A stretch of DNA of 64,000 nt from CBDFLD01 sp965249005 (GCA_965249005.1 CBDFLD010000010.1:79194-143193), one strand, 5' to 3'; shown: positions 1 through 9,381, numbered from the stretch's first letter. Translations and numbers: made by a program. Notes: a model not told the origin generated them from the letters alone.

Positions 1-273
1 GAAACGGGAGCCTTGGCGCGCATCCTGGAGCACGAGGATTTGCCACTTTCATGCGTGCGCGCGGTGACAGACGCAGCCGACGACGACTTTCTGACCCCAT
101 TTTCCTACGGCCCGACCGAAGGTGTGGTACGCAAGGCCCGGAAGATCCTCACCGCCGGCGATTGGATAACCCGCTATCGAATCTGGCAACGAAATGCAGA
201 AGCCGCTCGAATCGCGCTCCGCGCATTTCTGGGGTCACAGCTTGAAGATTTTGTTTTGGGTGACTCTTCCTGA
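1..273 (+). CDS. Nucleoside phosphorylase family protein, 3' end only
   Basis: The reading frame is open from base 1 and ends in TGA at 271-273, so the gene starts upstream of the window. The visible 90 residues open with ETGALARILE and continue to VRAVTDAADDD. This resembles the C-terminal part of purine/hopanoid-associated nucleoside phosphorylases, where a (M/E)E-x-A-A helix is followed by a VRxVSDxADE segment that binds the nucleoside. The internal ATG at 13 is not the true start, because the homology begins before it. It converges on ppk1, whose stop is 32 bp away. The family call rests on this short segment only. Confidence 0.5.
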   Translation, partial: ETGALARILEHEDLPLSCVRAVTDAADDDFLTPFSYGPTEGVVRKARKILTAGDWITRYRIWQRNAEAARIALRAFLGSQLEDFVLGDSS

Positions 274-304
274 CACTTGCTGACGATTCCAGGAACCCGA
301 AATC

Positions 305-2428
305 CTATCCCTTGCGTTCTTGATTCTCGATTGGCACGAGGCTCAAAGGAGCGGCGGAACGCAAGCGGCCCTGCTCTTCAACGTGTCTCTGGTAGAGGTG
401 CTCCTGCACTTGCAGGGGATCGTTGCGACCTGCAGCGGCTCTCCGATAGGTTCCATCGGGCTTGAGCAAGCGCGCCTTCTGGTTATCGCGAAACTGTGCC
501 TCGAGCGCGTCTATGACTTTCTCCAAGGTATCCTGCTGTAACAGCGGAAACATGATCTCCACCCTGCGGTCCAGGTTTCTGGGCATCCAATCCGCGCTCG
601 ACAGATACACTTCGTCCTGTCCACCATTTCGGAAATGAAACGCGCGGCTGTGCTCGAGGTACCGGTCGAGGATCGATACGACTCGTATGTTGTCGCTCAA
701 TCCCGAAACCCCGGGCCTCAGGGCGCAGATTCCCCGCACGTTGAGTTGTATTGGAACTCCCATCGAGCTAGCCGCGTAGAGCTCCTGAATGATGGCAGGA
801 TCGAGGAGTGAGTTCATCTTCGCGCGGATACCGGAAACCTGACCTGAGTTGGCTCGAGCCGACTCCCGCCGAATCAACGACACGATGGCGTCGCGCAGAC
901 CCAACGGTGCCACCACGATTCTTTGATAGGGAGGCGACTCCGAGTAACCTGTAATGGCATTGAAGAAACCGGAGGCGTCGGCGCCGAATTCATCGACCGC
1001 GGTCAACAGACCGTAATCCGTATAGAGGCGGCTGGTTTGCTCATTGTAGTTGCCCGTGCCCAAATGCACATATCGCCGGATTCCGTCGGGTTCGCGCCGC
1101 ACAACCAACGCAATCTTCGCATGCACTTTCAATCCAACGATCCCATAGAGGACGTGAGCCCCCGCAGCTTCCAGATCCTTGGCCCAACCGATGTTGCGCT
1201 CTTCATCAAATCGCGCTGTGAGCTCGAGTAGGGCGGTGACTTCCTTCCCGTTCTCCGCCGCATGTATGAGTCGCTTCAGCACGGGCGAGTCCTTGCCGCT
1301 GGTGCGATAGAGAATTTGTTTGATCGCCAGGACATCTGGGTCCTCCGCGGCGGCCTGGAGGAGCTCGACAAGAGGATCAAAGGAATCATAGGGGTGGTGA
1401 AGGAGAACATCTCCATCCCGGATGATCTCGAATATGCCGCGATCCTGCTCGAAAACGTTGGGCATCAAGGGCGGCTGAGGATGGAAGCGCAGGCTGTCGA
1501 AACCGGGCAGATTGGCCAGCGAAACCAGGGCTTTGGGCTCTACCGGGCCTTTCACTCGGATCAGCTCCGCCTGCTCGATTTGCAGCCCCTTGCTCAAGTA
1601 TTCCCGCAGCTCGGAGCCCATGCAGAACTCGACCTTCAAAACGATGGGCCGCGCCGTGCGGCGTCGCTCCAACTCCGACTCCAACTTGCGAACGTAGTCG
1701 TAGCTACCCTCGTCGTCGAGCTCGAATTCGGCGTCGCGGGTGAGGCGGAAGCCACCGGCGTCCAAGATCCGATAACCGAGGAAGAGCTTCTCCGCCCTCG
1801 TTCGAACGAGATCGCCCAACCAGCACATCGAGATTCCGTCTCCGTCGGGAAGCTTCACCAGACCTGCAAGCCCGCTGGGAACCTGAATCAGGGCCACCTT
1901 TCTTTCGGTCCCCTTGTCATCTTCGGGGGTTATCAAGACAGCGATATAGAGCGCCAGGCTGTTGAGGTGCGGGAACGGCTGCGCCGGATTCACGGCCAAC
2001 GGAGTGAGAATCGGGTAGACTTCGTTCTCGAAGTACTGATCAAGAAATGCCTGCTGGTGCGGCTCGACGTCATCCACTTCCAGAATACGAATCCCCTGCT
2101 CCCGTAACGGGATCAGCAAACCTTGATGGAGGAGGCGGTAACTCTTCCGTTCCAGCTCCCTCACCCGGCCCTTGATCTTCGCCAACTGTCGAAAGGGAGT
2201 CAACCCGGCAGGATCGGGATGGTTCTTCCCGTCCCGGACGCGCCGCATGAGTGACGCGACACGGACCATGAAAAATTCATCCAAGTTCGAATGGAAGATG
2301 CAGAAAAAGCGAAGACGCTCGAGCAGCGGGTTTCGGAGATCCTGTGCCTCTTCCAGCACCCGACTGTTGAATTCCAGCCAGCTGAGCTCTCGGCTCAGAA
2401 ACGCTTCAGGAGGGAGTCCCGAGCTCAT
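305..2428 (-). CDS. ppk1: Polyphosphate kinase 1
   Basis: PPK1 reversibly makes inorganic polyphosphate from the gamma phosphate of ATP. The 707-residue product has the usual length and the four-domain order: an N-terminal domain beginning FLSRELSWLEFN, a head domain, and two phospholipase-D-like C-terminal domains. Family catalytic histidines are visible in VHAKIAL near residue 437 and in HSRAFHF near residue 592. The HLGTGNYNEQTSRLYTDYG signature follows the first. Its ATG overlaps the stop of the upstream Ppx/GppA gene by 4 bp (2425-2428), so the two are probably translationally coupled. Synthesis and putative degradation of polyP therefore sit in one transcript. Confidence 0.96.
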   Translation of the reverse strand: MSSGLPPEAFLSRELSWLEFNSRVLEEAQDLRNPLLERLRFFCIFHSNLDEFFMVRVASLMRRVRDGKNHPDPAGLTPFRQLAKIKGRVRELERKSYRLLHQGLLIPLREQGIRILEVDDVEPHQQAFLDQYFENEVYPILTPLAVNPAQPFPHLNSLALYIAVLITPEDDKGTERKVALIQVPSGLAGLVKLPDGDGISMCWLGDLVRTRAEKLFLGYRILDAGGFRLTRDAEFELDDEGSYDYVRKLESELERRRTARPIVLKVEFCMGSELREYLSKGLQIEQAELIRVKGPVEPKALVSLANLPGFDSLRFHPQPPLMPNVFEQDRGIFEIIRDGDVLLHHPYDSFDPLVELLQAAAEDPDVLAIKQILYRTSGKDSPVLKRLIHAAENGKEVTALLELTARFDEERNIGWAKDLEAAGAHVLYGIVGLKVHAKIALVVRREPDGIRRYVHLGTGNYNEQTSRLYTDYGLLTAVDEFGADASGFFNAITGYSESPPYQRIVVAPLGLRDAIVSLIRRESARANSGQVSGIRAKMNSLLDPAIIQELYAASSMGVPIQLNVRGICALRPGVSGLSDNIRVVSILDRYLEHSRAFHFRNGGQDEVYLSSADWMPRNLDRRVEIMFPLLQQDTLEKVIDALEAQFRDNQKARLLKPDGTYRRAAAGRNDPLQVQEHLYQRHVEEQGRLRSAAPLSLVPIENQERKG

Positions 2429-3978
2429 AGAGTTTTCTGTGCCTCGCGCAGCACGATCTTCTTGCCGAACACTTCACTGAACAAATTGCTTCTACCCGAC
2501 AGCGCGACTCTCAAGGTGGTGAAATCGGAGACACGTTCGGCGACGATGACGATTTGATCGCCCTCGTTGGCCACATGCAGGTTGGAAGCCGTAGGAATGC
2601 CCTCCTTGGCTAGGATATTGGCAATTCTCAATATGGCCGCCATCTTCGAGACGACCACGCGCTGATCCCGGTCGAGAGAAACGAAAGACACATGGGTGCG
2701 GCCTGGGAGTGCCTTGCGGTGGTAGCGCGCAATGTTTGCGATTATCTCGAGCTCCTTGCGGCGCAGCCCAAAAAGATCGGATGTCGAGATCAGATAATGC
2801 GAGTGTTTGTGATGACCCCGATGGCTGATAAACAGACCAATGTCGTGCAGCAGTGCCGCCACCTGCAGATAGAGGCCCTGCGTGTCGCTCAGCCGATGTT
2901 CCTTCTTCAGGTGATCGAACAGGAGCTCGGACACTTCGCGGACGCGCTCGGCGTGATTCTCATCATATTGATACTTTCGACCCAGGCTTTGGGCGGCACT
3001 GATGATTTCAGTTGCGAGCCTCTTGATCTTCTTGTCTTTTTCCCCGGGAGCCAAATCTTGGAGGATGCCCGACCGAATACTGGCCCGGCTGACAATCATC
3101 TTCTCCGACTTTGTCTCGCGCAGCAGCTGCAGGTACGTCATTAGCGCCGGGACCAGGTTTTCTGCATCATGATAGGAAAGTGCATGTTTCTTGACGAGTT
3201 CGTCCGTCGTGAGGCGGGCAACGGAGTCGACATACCTGGCAAACACTTCTTGCGAAACCCGGCTGTTTCCCGAAGGGTCTTTGGACCGCTTCAGCGCCCT
3301 ACTGACAAAGCGGACATCGCCGCCGATCCCCACGTAGTGCTCCGCTTCCTTCAATGGGATCGACCGTTTGACACTCGCGAGGAGACTGGCAATTTGTCGC
3401 TTGAGCCGGCGCTCCGTTTGATCTTGCGTGCCGGCTGCCGAACGAGCCCCAACTCGCTGCCTCACTGGTCCCACCGGAAAAGTCCCCGACTGCTCGGGCT
3501 TGCCATTGCGAATCAATGTCACGTCCGCACTTCCTCCTCCGATTTCCACGAGAAGCGACGGACCGCTCAAAGCATCGGGGAGCTCACGCAGGGTCTCGAC
3601 CACCCCGGAATAGGTCAGCCGGGTCTCTTCGGATCCATCGATCGTTTCGACATCCAGGCCGGTGCTCATCAAGACCCGGTCGAGGAACGTGTCGCTGTTA
3701 CTGGATTCCCGCACCGCGCTGGTGGCGACGGCCCGATACCGGTTCACGCCGTAACTGTCCATGACCTTCTTGAAGTCCTGCAAGGCCAGACAGGCCGCCC
3801 GAATGGATTCCTCACTCAAATGCCCGTTCGTGAATGCATCCCGGCCCAGCTGGACTCCCTTCTTGAGAGACTCCAGCCGATGGATGGCACCGTTCGCCTT
3901 GACCTCGGCGATGTCCATCCGGATCCCGCTGGATCCGATATCGATAGCAGTTAGCAGAGTATTACTGTAGTTGGTCAC
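2425..3978 (-). CDS. Ppx/GppA phosphatase with C-terminal HD domain (first paralogue)
   Basis: This is an exopolyphosphatase/pppGpp phosphatase-type protein of 517 residues. The N-terminal ASKHA fold shows LTAIDIGSSGIRMDIAE, ATSAVRES with the family's catalytic-region glutamate, and the phosphate-binding loop EIGGGSADV. The C-terminal third is HD-like, with LLHDIG near residue 381 followed by HHKHSHY and IARYHRK. The start is GTG at 3978, because the first ATG alternatives fall inside the fold. A weak AGG lies just upstream, inside the end of the preceding paralogue. It ends in a 4-bp overlap with ppk1. It differs clearly from the second paralogue, so it is not a recent duplicate. PolyP versus pppGpp specificity cannot be read from sequence. 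Confidence 0.88.
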   Translation of the reverse strand: MTNYSNTLLTAIDIGSSGIRMDIAEVKANGAIHRLESLKKGVQLGRDAFTNGHLSEESIRAACLALQDFKKVMDSYGVNRYRAVATSAVRESSNSDTFLDRVLMSTGLDVETIDGSEETRLTYSGVVETLRELPDALSGPSLLVEIGGGSADVTLIRNGKPEQSGTFPVGPVRQRVGARSAAGTQDQTERRLKRQIASLLASVKRSIPLKEAEHYVGIGGDVRFVSRALKRSKDPSGNSRVSQEVFARYVDSVARLTTDELVKKHALSYHDAENLVPALMTYLQLLRETKSEKMIVSRASIRSGILQDLAPGEKDKKIKRLATEIISAAQSLGRKYQYDENHAERVREVSELLFDHLKKEHRLSDTQGLYLQVAALLHDIGLFISHRGHHKHSHYLISTSDLFGLRRKELEIIANIARYHRKALPGRTHVSFVSLDRDQRVVVSKMAAILRIANILAKEGIPTASNLHVANEGDQIVIVAERVSDFTTLRVALSGRSNLFSEVFGKKIVLREAQKTL

Positions 3979-3984
3979 CGCATC

Positions 3985-5544
3985 CTACTTACGGCTGGCC
4001 CCAGACCTGGTTGAAGAACGAGTTGATTTGCGCGCAACGAACTCGGTTTCCATGCCAAAGAGCTTCTCAAAATAGCTCGCGTCCTTCTTGGCTGCCCAAA
4101 TATCCACCTCAGTGGAGGAGGACCCATCGACAACCAGTTGAAACAATATCTTCTTCTTTCGCAGAAAGCACCGGACCTCGTCGACAAGTGAGAAGTGACT
4201 CATATCCAAACCATCGGCTATTCGGAGTATTGCCGCAAGGTACTTTACCACCTTTTGAGTTTCGCGGGAAAGCGCCCCGAAGGGTGCGTGAGACTTCCGC
4301 GGCGTGGCCCGCCGGTGGTAACGAACCAGATTGGCCAGAACAGCTCTTTCTTCCGGATTGAACCCGCGCAGGTCACAGTTCATCACCAGATAAAACGCAT
4401 GTTTGTGATGCTTCGAGTATCCGATGTGGTAGCCGATATCGTGCAAAATCGAGGCGTACTCCAGCCATTGCGCTTCTCGCTCCCCAAGCCCATGCAGGGA
4501 CTCGGTTTGCTGGAATATCTGTCGAGCCAGCTGAGCCACCCTGTGAGAATGCTCCACCGGGTAGTCACACCGACCCGCCAGATCCAAAATGGCCCGCATT
4601 CGGAGGTCTCCGCCGCTTTTCGGCGTTTTCGTCGGCGGCTTCGCGCTGGACAAGAACTCGTAGATGATTCCTTCCCGTAGTGCCACCGGGCAGACACTCA
4701 CGGCATCCATCCCGATTCCCTCGATGACCGCATCCAGGCACAAAAGGGCGGTGGGGAGGTACTCCGAGCGTAGGGGGTCGAGGTCAAAATCCTTCGCTCT
4801 CTGCACGGCTGGGATTTTCAATAGATCCAACACGATGGCTTTCATCGTATCGCGACCTACCACTGAGCCGTTTTCGCCGGACCTTTGCTCGGCTAGCCGC
4901 AACAAAGTCGTGATCGAGCCGCTGGTCCCAATGATCAGCTCGGGTTTGTGGCGACGGATACGGCTCATGGGGCCGGATAGTGACTCTCGCAGGTACGCAC
5001 GAATCTGTCGGGCCTCCAGTTTGCTCATCGGGTCCTTCGTCGCGAAACGACCCTGCACTCGAAGGAACCCCAGTCGGACACTGGTCGAGTAGAAGATTTG
5101 TTCCGCGTCTCCGACCGTCAACTCCACGCTGCCACCGCCGATGTCCACCAACAGTGCTCTCCTGGAACGCAGGTCGACGGTCCGGGCGACCGCGGTGTGG
5201 ATCAGACGCGCTTCTTCTCTGCCGGAAATAAGGCGGACCGACAAACCGCTCTGGCGGGATCGTTTGAGAAACTCTTCTCCGTTGTCGGCTTCTCGCAGCG
5301 CACTGGTCGCAACCGCGATCGTCCGCTCGACCCGGCGAGCCAGGGCCATTCTTCGAAACTCCTCCAGGCATCGGAGGCCGCGGTCCATGGTTTGCGCATC
5401 CAAACGGCCGATGACGAGGGCTGTCTTGCCGAGCTGGATCATCATCTTGTCTTGTGCAACCGTCGCGAAGGAATCCGGTCCCTGGATCTCAGCAATCAGC
5501 ATATGAAAAGAATTGGACCCCAAATCGATAGCCGCAATACGCAT
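3985..5544 (-). CDS. Ppx/GppA phosphatase with C-terminal HD domain (second paralogue)
   Basis: A 519-residue exopolyphosphatase/GppA-family protein. Motifs are MRIAAIDLGSNSFHMLIAE at the N-terminus, ATSALREADN, DIGGGSVELT and GTSGSITTL, then an HD domain with ILHDIGYHIGYSKHHKHA and VRYHRR. The reading frame runs upstream into the neighbouring insertion sequence, but those residues are encoded by IS DNA. The real start is the ATG at 5544, preceded on this strand by CGGGGTGAGC, whose GGTGA fits the anti-Shine-Dalgarno sequence at normal spacing. It heads a tight operon: six bases separate its TAG from the next paralogue. The IS sits 12 bp upstream, so the native promoter has been displaced. 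Confidence 0.9.
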   Translation of the reverse strand: MRIAAIDLGSNSFHMLIAEIQGPDSFATVAQDKMMIQLGKTALVIGRLDAQTMDRGLRCLEEFRRMALARRVERTIAVATSALREADNGEEFLKRSRQSGLSVRLISGREEARLIHTAVARTVDLRSRRALLVDIGGGSVELTVGDAEQIFYSTSVRLGFLRVQGRFATKDPMSKLEARQIRAYLRESLSGPMSRIRRHKPELIIGTSGSITTLLRLAEQRSGENGSVVGRDTMKAIVLDLLKIPAVQRAKDFDLDPLRSEYLPTALLCLDAVIEGIGMDAVSVCPVALREGIIYEFLSSAKPPTKTPKSGGDLRMRAILDLAGRCDYPVEHSHRVAQLARQIFQQTESLHGLGEREAQWLEYASILHDIGYHIGYSKHHKHAFYLVMNCDLRGFNPEERAVLANLVRYHRRATPRKSHAPFGALSRETQKVVKYLAAILRIADGLDMSHFSLVDEVRCFLRKKKILFQLVVDGSSSTEVDIWAAKKDASYFEKLFGMETEFVARKSTRSSTRSGASRK

Positions 5545-5556
5545 GCTCACCCCGCG

Positions 5557-6861
5557 GGTGATGTAACTTTGCTTGTGTAAAAAGAAAGAGGGTGTAAGTT
5601 TGGTTTTTTCGCTGCGATGGCAAAAACCAACTCCAAGAAAGGAGCTTACACCCAATGGCGAAATTAACACCGATGACCGAACAATTCCAACATTTCCTTG
5701 ATGAGGTAAAAGAAGACTTTTGGGGAGATGTGTATAGCAAGACAAAGCTGGCGTGGAAACGGTATTTCGAGACTGAATCACAGCGGCAGAGAGACCGTTA
5801 TTGTGGCTTTGGATGGTATGAAAGAGGTGGGCAGAGAAAGAGAGAGTACCGCAATGGATACTATGAACGGGACTTTGTGACCCGCTTTGGAACGTTACGG
5901 TTGCGGATTGCCCGGAGCCGGAACAAGAATTTTCTCCCGAAGGGATTACAACGGTTTCAACGACGAGCTGACGAGGTAACGTTGCTGATACGAGAGGCGT
6001 TTCTCAGAGGAATCAGCACACGGACGGTGGGACGGATTGTGGCGATCATGACGGGAGAAGTTGTCAGTGCACAGACGGTATCGCAGCTGACACGAGAGCT
6101 AGATGAAGCAGTACAGCGATTTCACCGAGCTCGGTTGAGTGACGAATGGAAGACACTGTTTCTGGACGGAGTGAGTCTGAGGGTAAGACGTCCGAGTGGG
6201 CGGAAACGGGTGCAGATGCTGGTGGCCTACGGGGTGAGAGCGGATGGTAGCCGGCAGCTTTTGGCATTTATGCGCAGCAGTGGAGAGAGTCAAGCTGCCT
6301 GGGAAGGACTCTTAGGAGATCTGTACCGGCGTGGTATAGAGGGAGATAACCTCGAGCTGATTGTGACCGACGGCTGTGCAGGTCTGGCAGCGGCCATTGA
6401 AACGATCTATCCGAGAGCTCAGCACCAACGCTGCTGGGCACATAAGATGCGAAACATCGTCAATTCAGTCCGAAAGTGCGATCGAGACCAGATCAAGCAG
6501 GATGCACGGGCCATCTACCAGGCCGATAGCCGTCGGGATGCACTGACAGCTTTCAGGAGGCTGAAGCGTTGCTGGCACAAGGATTATCCGAAGATGGTGA
6601 ATCGATTGGAGAAGGATCTCCCTGAGTTACTGGCCTTTTACAGCTTCCCACGGCCTCTGTGGAAGAAGCTACGAACCACCAACGTCATCGAACGCTGCTT
6701 CGTTGAGGTTCGACGGAGAACGCGTCCGATGGTTTGCTTTGTTAATGTCCAGAGTGTCGACAGAATCATTTACTCGATCTTCCATCGATTCAATCTCGAT
6801 TGGAAGGAACAACGACCAACTCGTACCCTCGACCTTTTTACACAAGCAGCTTGACATGACC
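5557..6861 (+). mobile_element. IS256-family insertion sequence, copy 1 (1305 bp, with 9-bp target duplication)
   Basis: Ends were set by comparing with copy 2 (20975-22280) and by the target duplication. The left end begins GGTGATGTAACTTTGCTTG. The right end, read inward, begins GGTCATGTCAAGCTGCTTG. These are about 28-bp imperfect inverted repeats sharing TGCTTGTGTAAAAAG. The flanks carry a perfect 9-bp duplication, CACCCCGCG, at 5548-5556 and 6862-6870, as expected for this family (8-9 bp). The insertion splits the intergenic region between the divergent ppx operon and the CHAD gene. The duplicated nonamer contains the ppx ribosome-binding site, so the site was copied rather than destroyed. 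Confidence 0.95.
5655..6854 (+). CDS. IS256-family (mutator-type) transposase, copy 1
   Basis: A 399-residue DDE transposase of the IS256/Mutator superfamily. Segments typical of the family include FGTLRLRIARSRNKNFLPKG, LFLDGVSLRVRR with the first catalytic aspartate, ELIVTDGCAGLAAAIE with the second, QRCWAHKMRN, and TTNVIERCFVEVRRRTRP with the final glutamate. The translation is identical to that of copy 2, which implies recent transposition and a probably active enzyme. The start ATG at 5655 follows AAAGGAGCTTACACCC. Confidence 0.96.
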   Translation: MAKLTPMTEQFQHFLDEVKEDFWGDVYSKTKLAWKRYFETESQRQRDRYCGFGWYERGGQRKREYRNGYYERDFVTRFGTLRLRIARSRNKNFLPKGLQRFQRRADEVTLLIREAFLRGISTRTVGRIVAIMTGEVVSAQTVSQLTRELDEAVQRFHRARLSDEWKTLFLDGVSLRVRRPSGRKRVQMLVAYGVRADGSRQLLAFMRSSGESQAAWEGLLGDLYRRGIEGDNLELIVTDGCAGLAAAIETIYPRAQHQRCWAHKMRNIVNSVRKCDRDQIKQDARAIYQADSRRDALTAFRRLKRCWHKDYPKMVNRLEKDLPELLAFYSFPRPLWKKLRTTNVIERCFVEVRRRTRPMVCFVNVQSVDRIIYSIFHRFNLDWKEQRPTRTLDLFTQAA

Positions 6862-6942
6862 CACCCCGCGCCGACACTTGATGAATCTGTGCCCCGATGT
6901 TACAAGAGTTTAATATTTTTTTGCATTCCAAGTGAAGTGGGC

Positions 6943-8013
6943 ATGAATATTCGTTCCGAGGAGGTCGATGCTGTTTTTGGCCGGGCGATCCTGCAGCATC
7001 ACCTCAACGTTTTCCTGGAGGAGCTTGGTGCACTCAAGCGCCGGCCCAGCTCGGCGGCCGGCATCCACCAAACTCGAGTCCAGTCAAGAAGATGCCGGGC
7101 AGCGCTCGAGGCATTCGAGGACCTGCTGCCTACGCATCCCTGGCGGGCCTTGTCCGAAAGAGTCCGGTCCATCACCAAACTCCTGGGAAAGTCCCGAGAG
7201 ACGGAAGTTGTACTTCAGTTGCTGGGCGATTTGACCCAGGGCGGCGACCTTGCCGAAAATCTCGGTCGCGAGTACATGGCCGAGCGGTTTGGCAAAAAGC
7301 TACGGAGACGGAACCGGAAGTTAAAAAGCGGCCTCCGCGAACTGGACGTGCATCGCCTGCGCGCCCGATCCGAGCTCTTGCTCTCGAACCTGGGACCGGC
7401 CGAAGGTCTGGTCGCCGTCACGGCTCCACCGGACCGTGCGAAACCAAAGGCTCTTCTCAAGGGGCGCTATCGAAACCGAAATCCCGTCTTGCAACCTTCG
7501 CTTTTTCAGTCACAAGAAAACCGGACAGAACGGGCCCGCAGGATAGTCGGAGGTCTGGCAGTTCCAATTCTGGAATTCTCGGCACGCCGTCTGTCGAGAG
7601 CGTCGGAATCAAGAATCCATGCACTTCGGATTGTCGCCAAGAGACTCCGCTACGCGCTCGAGATCTTTGACCAAGCCTGGCCCGGAGGATTGGAGCACGC
7701 AATCCAGCTGGCGCGCGCCATGCAAGACGCTGCCGGCGGATACCATGACTGGTGCGTTCTGAGAGACGAGCTGCGAAGTGAGATCCACCGTCTGAGCCGC
7801 AAGGGCTCCGCCCATCTGGCCTTCCAGCTTGGACGTCTCCTAGCGTCGGCGGACGAACGGAAGAGAGAACTCAGAAAGGAGATCCCCCCGGCGCTGATCC
7901 GGCTAAAACAAGCCCTGAGTGAGTTACTCCAGGCCCCGACACCCCCCGGCGCGAAAGAGTCTGCCGGGCAGCAGCCCGGGGCCGCGTCGGTGATCGTTTC
8001 GCAGGAAAGCTAG
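6943..8013 (+). CDS. CHAD domain protein
   Basis: CHAD (conserved histidine alpha-helical) domains bind polyphosphate. The 356-residue helical protein shows GIHQTRVQSRRCRAALEAF near the N-terminus and HALRIVAKRLRYALEIF near residue 225, the paired basic histidine-containing helices of the family. The reading frame extends back into the IS element, but only the part from ATG 6943 is native, since the IS ends at 6861. It was divergent from the ppx-ppx-ppk operon before the insertion, which supports a polyP function. It converges on the next gene, with stops overlapping at CTAG (8010-8013). Confidence 0.88.
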   Translation: MNIRSEEVDAVFGRAILQHHLNVFLEELGALKRRPSSAAGIHQTRVQSRRCRAALEAFEDLLPTHPWRALSERVRSITKLLGKSRETEVVLQLLGDLTQGGDLAENLGREYMAERFGKKLRRRNRKLKSGLRELDVHRLRARSELLLSNLGPAEGLVAVTAPPDRAKPKALLKGRYRNRNPVLQPSLFQSQENRTERARRIVGGLAVPILEFSARRLSRASESRIHALRIVAKRLRYALEIFDQAWPGGLEHAIQLARAMQDAAGGYHDWCVLRDELRSEIHRLSRKGSAHLAFQLGRLLASADERKRELRKEIPPALIRLKQALSELLQAPTPPGAKESAGQQPGAASVIVSQES

Positions 8014-9215
8014 CGAAAGACGAAGACTTCCAGCGCCAGGTGTGTTCCATCCGAGCCGATAACCACGTCCGATATGCGCACCTTCACGAATCGTCGTAGC
8101 CCGGTCCGAATAGCGAAGGAGAAACCCGATTGAAGGTTGGGGTCTCCGTCGTTCAAGCCGATGGAATCGTCGAGGTACGGAAGCGAGCGCAGCGTGTTGA
8201 TCGAGATGGCGTCGAACTGCTCAATACTCTGAAAACCGAGCACCGACAGGAGTGAGCCCGATTGAGGCACCAGCTGACGGTTTGCTGCATCCTGCGCCAC
8301 AAGTCGTAAATCCCACGGAGCAGCATCCTGATCCTGAATGAAGTAGTCGGAGACCAGCAGATCCGCGTCGAGCGGGAACCCTTGTCGCAAGTAGATCGAG
8401 CTGTTGCGGCGAAAAGAGTCCTGATACACCGGGGTGAGTGTGGCGTATTGAACTCCCGTGCTCGACCGTGTTTGCAAGAGCACCAGAATCCCGATGGGGC
8501 CGTCTGAGGTACACAACATCATCCCTTTGAATTTTGTTTTGTCGGGAAAAAGCATGGGATCAAAGAGAAATTTCGAGACCTGGGTGTTCGGGTCTAAATT
8601 GATGGAAGCTGTTCCTGAGTTGGCCGGAGGCACCATTCCGTTCGCATCGAAGGCAAAGAGCGAAAGCTCGACGGTATTGAGAGATCCGGAAAGATCTACC
8701 ACCGACAACCCCGTATAGAGGTCTTTGGACTGGTCGATTTCGACCGGGATCACACAGACGACGGTCCGTTGGCCCACCGGGACACTGACCGTGTCGACGA
8801 TATTGCTTCCGTTGACGATCTCATAGAAGACCGTGATCCCGACCTCGAAGTCCTCCGCGAATGTCGTCGTATCTTCCGAGTTCACAATGACGGCGTAGCC
8901 AACGGTGAGGGTCGTCGAGTTGCCGGCGGTCTCGATACGGATGGTCTGAAACGGCCCCAGAAACTGCAGAACAAAACCCGTGTCCGTCCCCTGGTTGGTT
9001 TCGATCCGCCAGGGCGTCCCGTCTTGATGAAAAAAATCAATCTGCGCCCGGGAAATACCCTCGATGGGACTCACGTTGGTGATATCGATCTTGGTGCGCC
9101 CTGTTCCGGCTCCATCGAAGATCTGCGGGATAACCTGGGTGCCGTGTGCGAAGGCGCGCGCAGCGAAGGGGGAAAGGAAAACAACCACGATCAGTAGAGC
9201 TCGGAATCCCGTCAT
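8010..9215 (-). CDS. Secreted protein of unknown function
   Basis: No family was recognised. The chosen ATG at 9215 is preceded by GAGG at five-base spacing, and it starts a clean signal peptide: short basic start, ALLIVVVFLSPFAA core, then ARAFAHG cleavage region. The mature part, about 375 residues, is rich in beta-prone, Thr/Ser/Val sequence such as TKIDITNVSPIEG and TIRIETAGNSTTLTVGYAVI, with few charged clusters and no cysteine pattern. It looks like an exported beta-sandwich-type protein. An upstream ATG at 9251 would add 12 residues. Its promoter side faces the hairpin element at 9296-9381. Confidence 0.6.
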   Translation of the reverse strand: MTGFRALLIVVVFLSPFAARAFAHGTQVIPQIFDGAGTGRTKIDITNVSPIEGISRAQIDFFHQDGTPWRIETNQGTDTGFVLQFLGPFQTIRIETAGNSTTLTVGYAVIVNSEDTTTFAEDFEVGITVFYEIVNGSNIVDTVSVPVGQRTVVCVIPVEIDQSKDLYTGLSVVDLSGSLNTVELSLFAFDANGMVPPANSGTASINLDPNTQVSKFLFDPMLFPDKTKFKGMMLCTSDGPIGILVLLQTRSSTGVQYATLTPVYQDSFRRNSSIYLRQGFPLDADLLVSDYFIQDQDAAPWDLRLVAQDAANRQLVPQSGSLLSVLGFQSIEQFDAISINTLRSLPYLDDSIGLNDGDPNLQSGFSFAIRTGLRRFVKVRISDVVIGSDGTHLALEVFVFR

Positions 9216-9295
9216 GCCAGCCTCATTCTTCAAGAAAAAAGTTCGTCGCATCCCTAATGGTATAGATACCAAGGCGGTGGGGGAAGGGTCAGTAT

Positions 9296-9381
9296 GGGGA
9301 CGTTCCCCACGTTTACCTGGTTTTTGCGAACTCCGTTTAGAACTCCGTTTAGAAAAGCCGGTAAACGTGGGGAACGTCCCC
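9296..9381. repeat. 86-bp hairpin element with perfect 22-bp arms
   Basis: Arms at 9296-9317 and 9360-9381 are exact reverse complements. The left arm starts GGGGACGTTCCCCACG. The loop contains a tandem 12-bp repeat, AACTCCGTTTAG twice. It lies between divergent genes. An 18-base near match (one mismatch) to the left arm occurs at 19595-19612 inside arsM, so this is a dispersed REP/MITE-like unit rather than a simple terminator. Confidence 0.85.
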
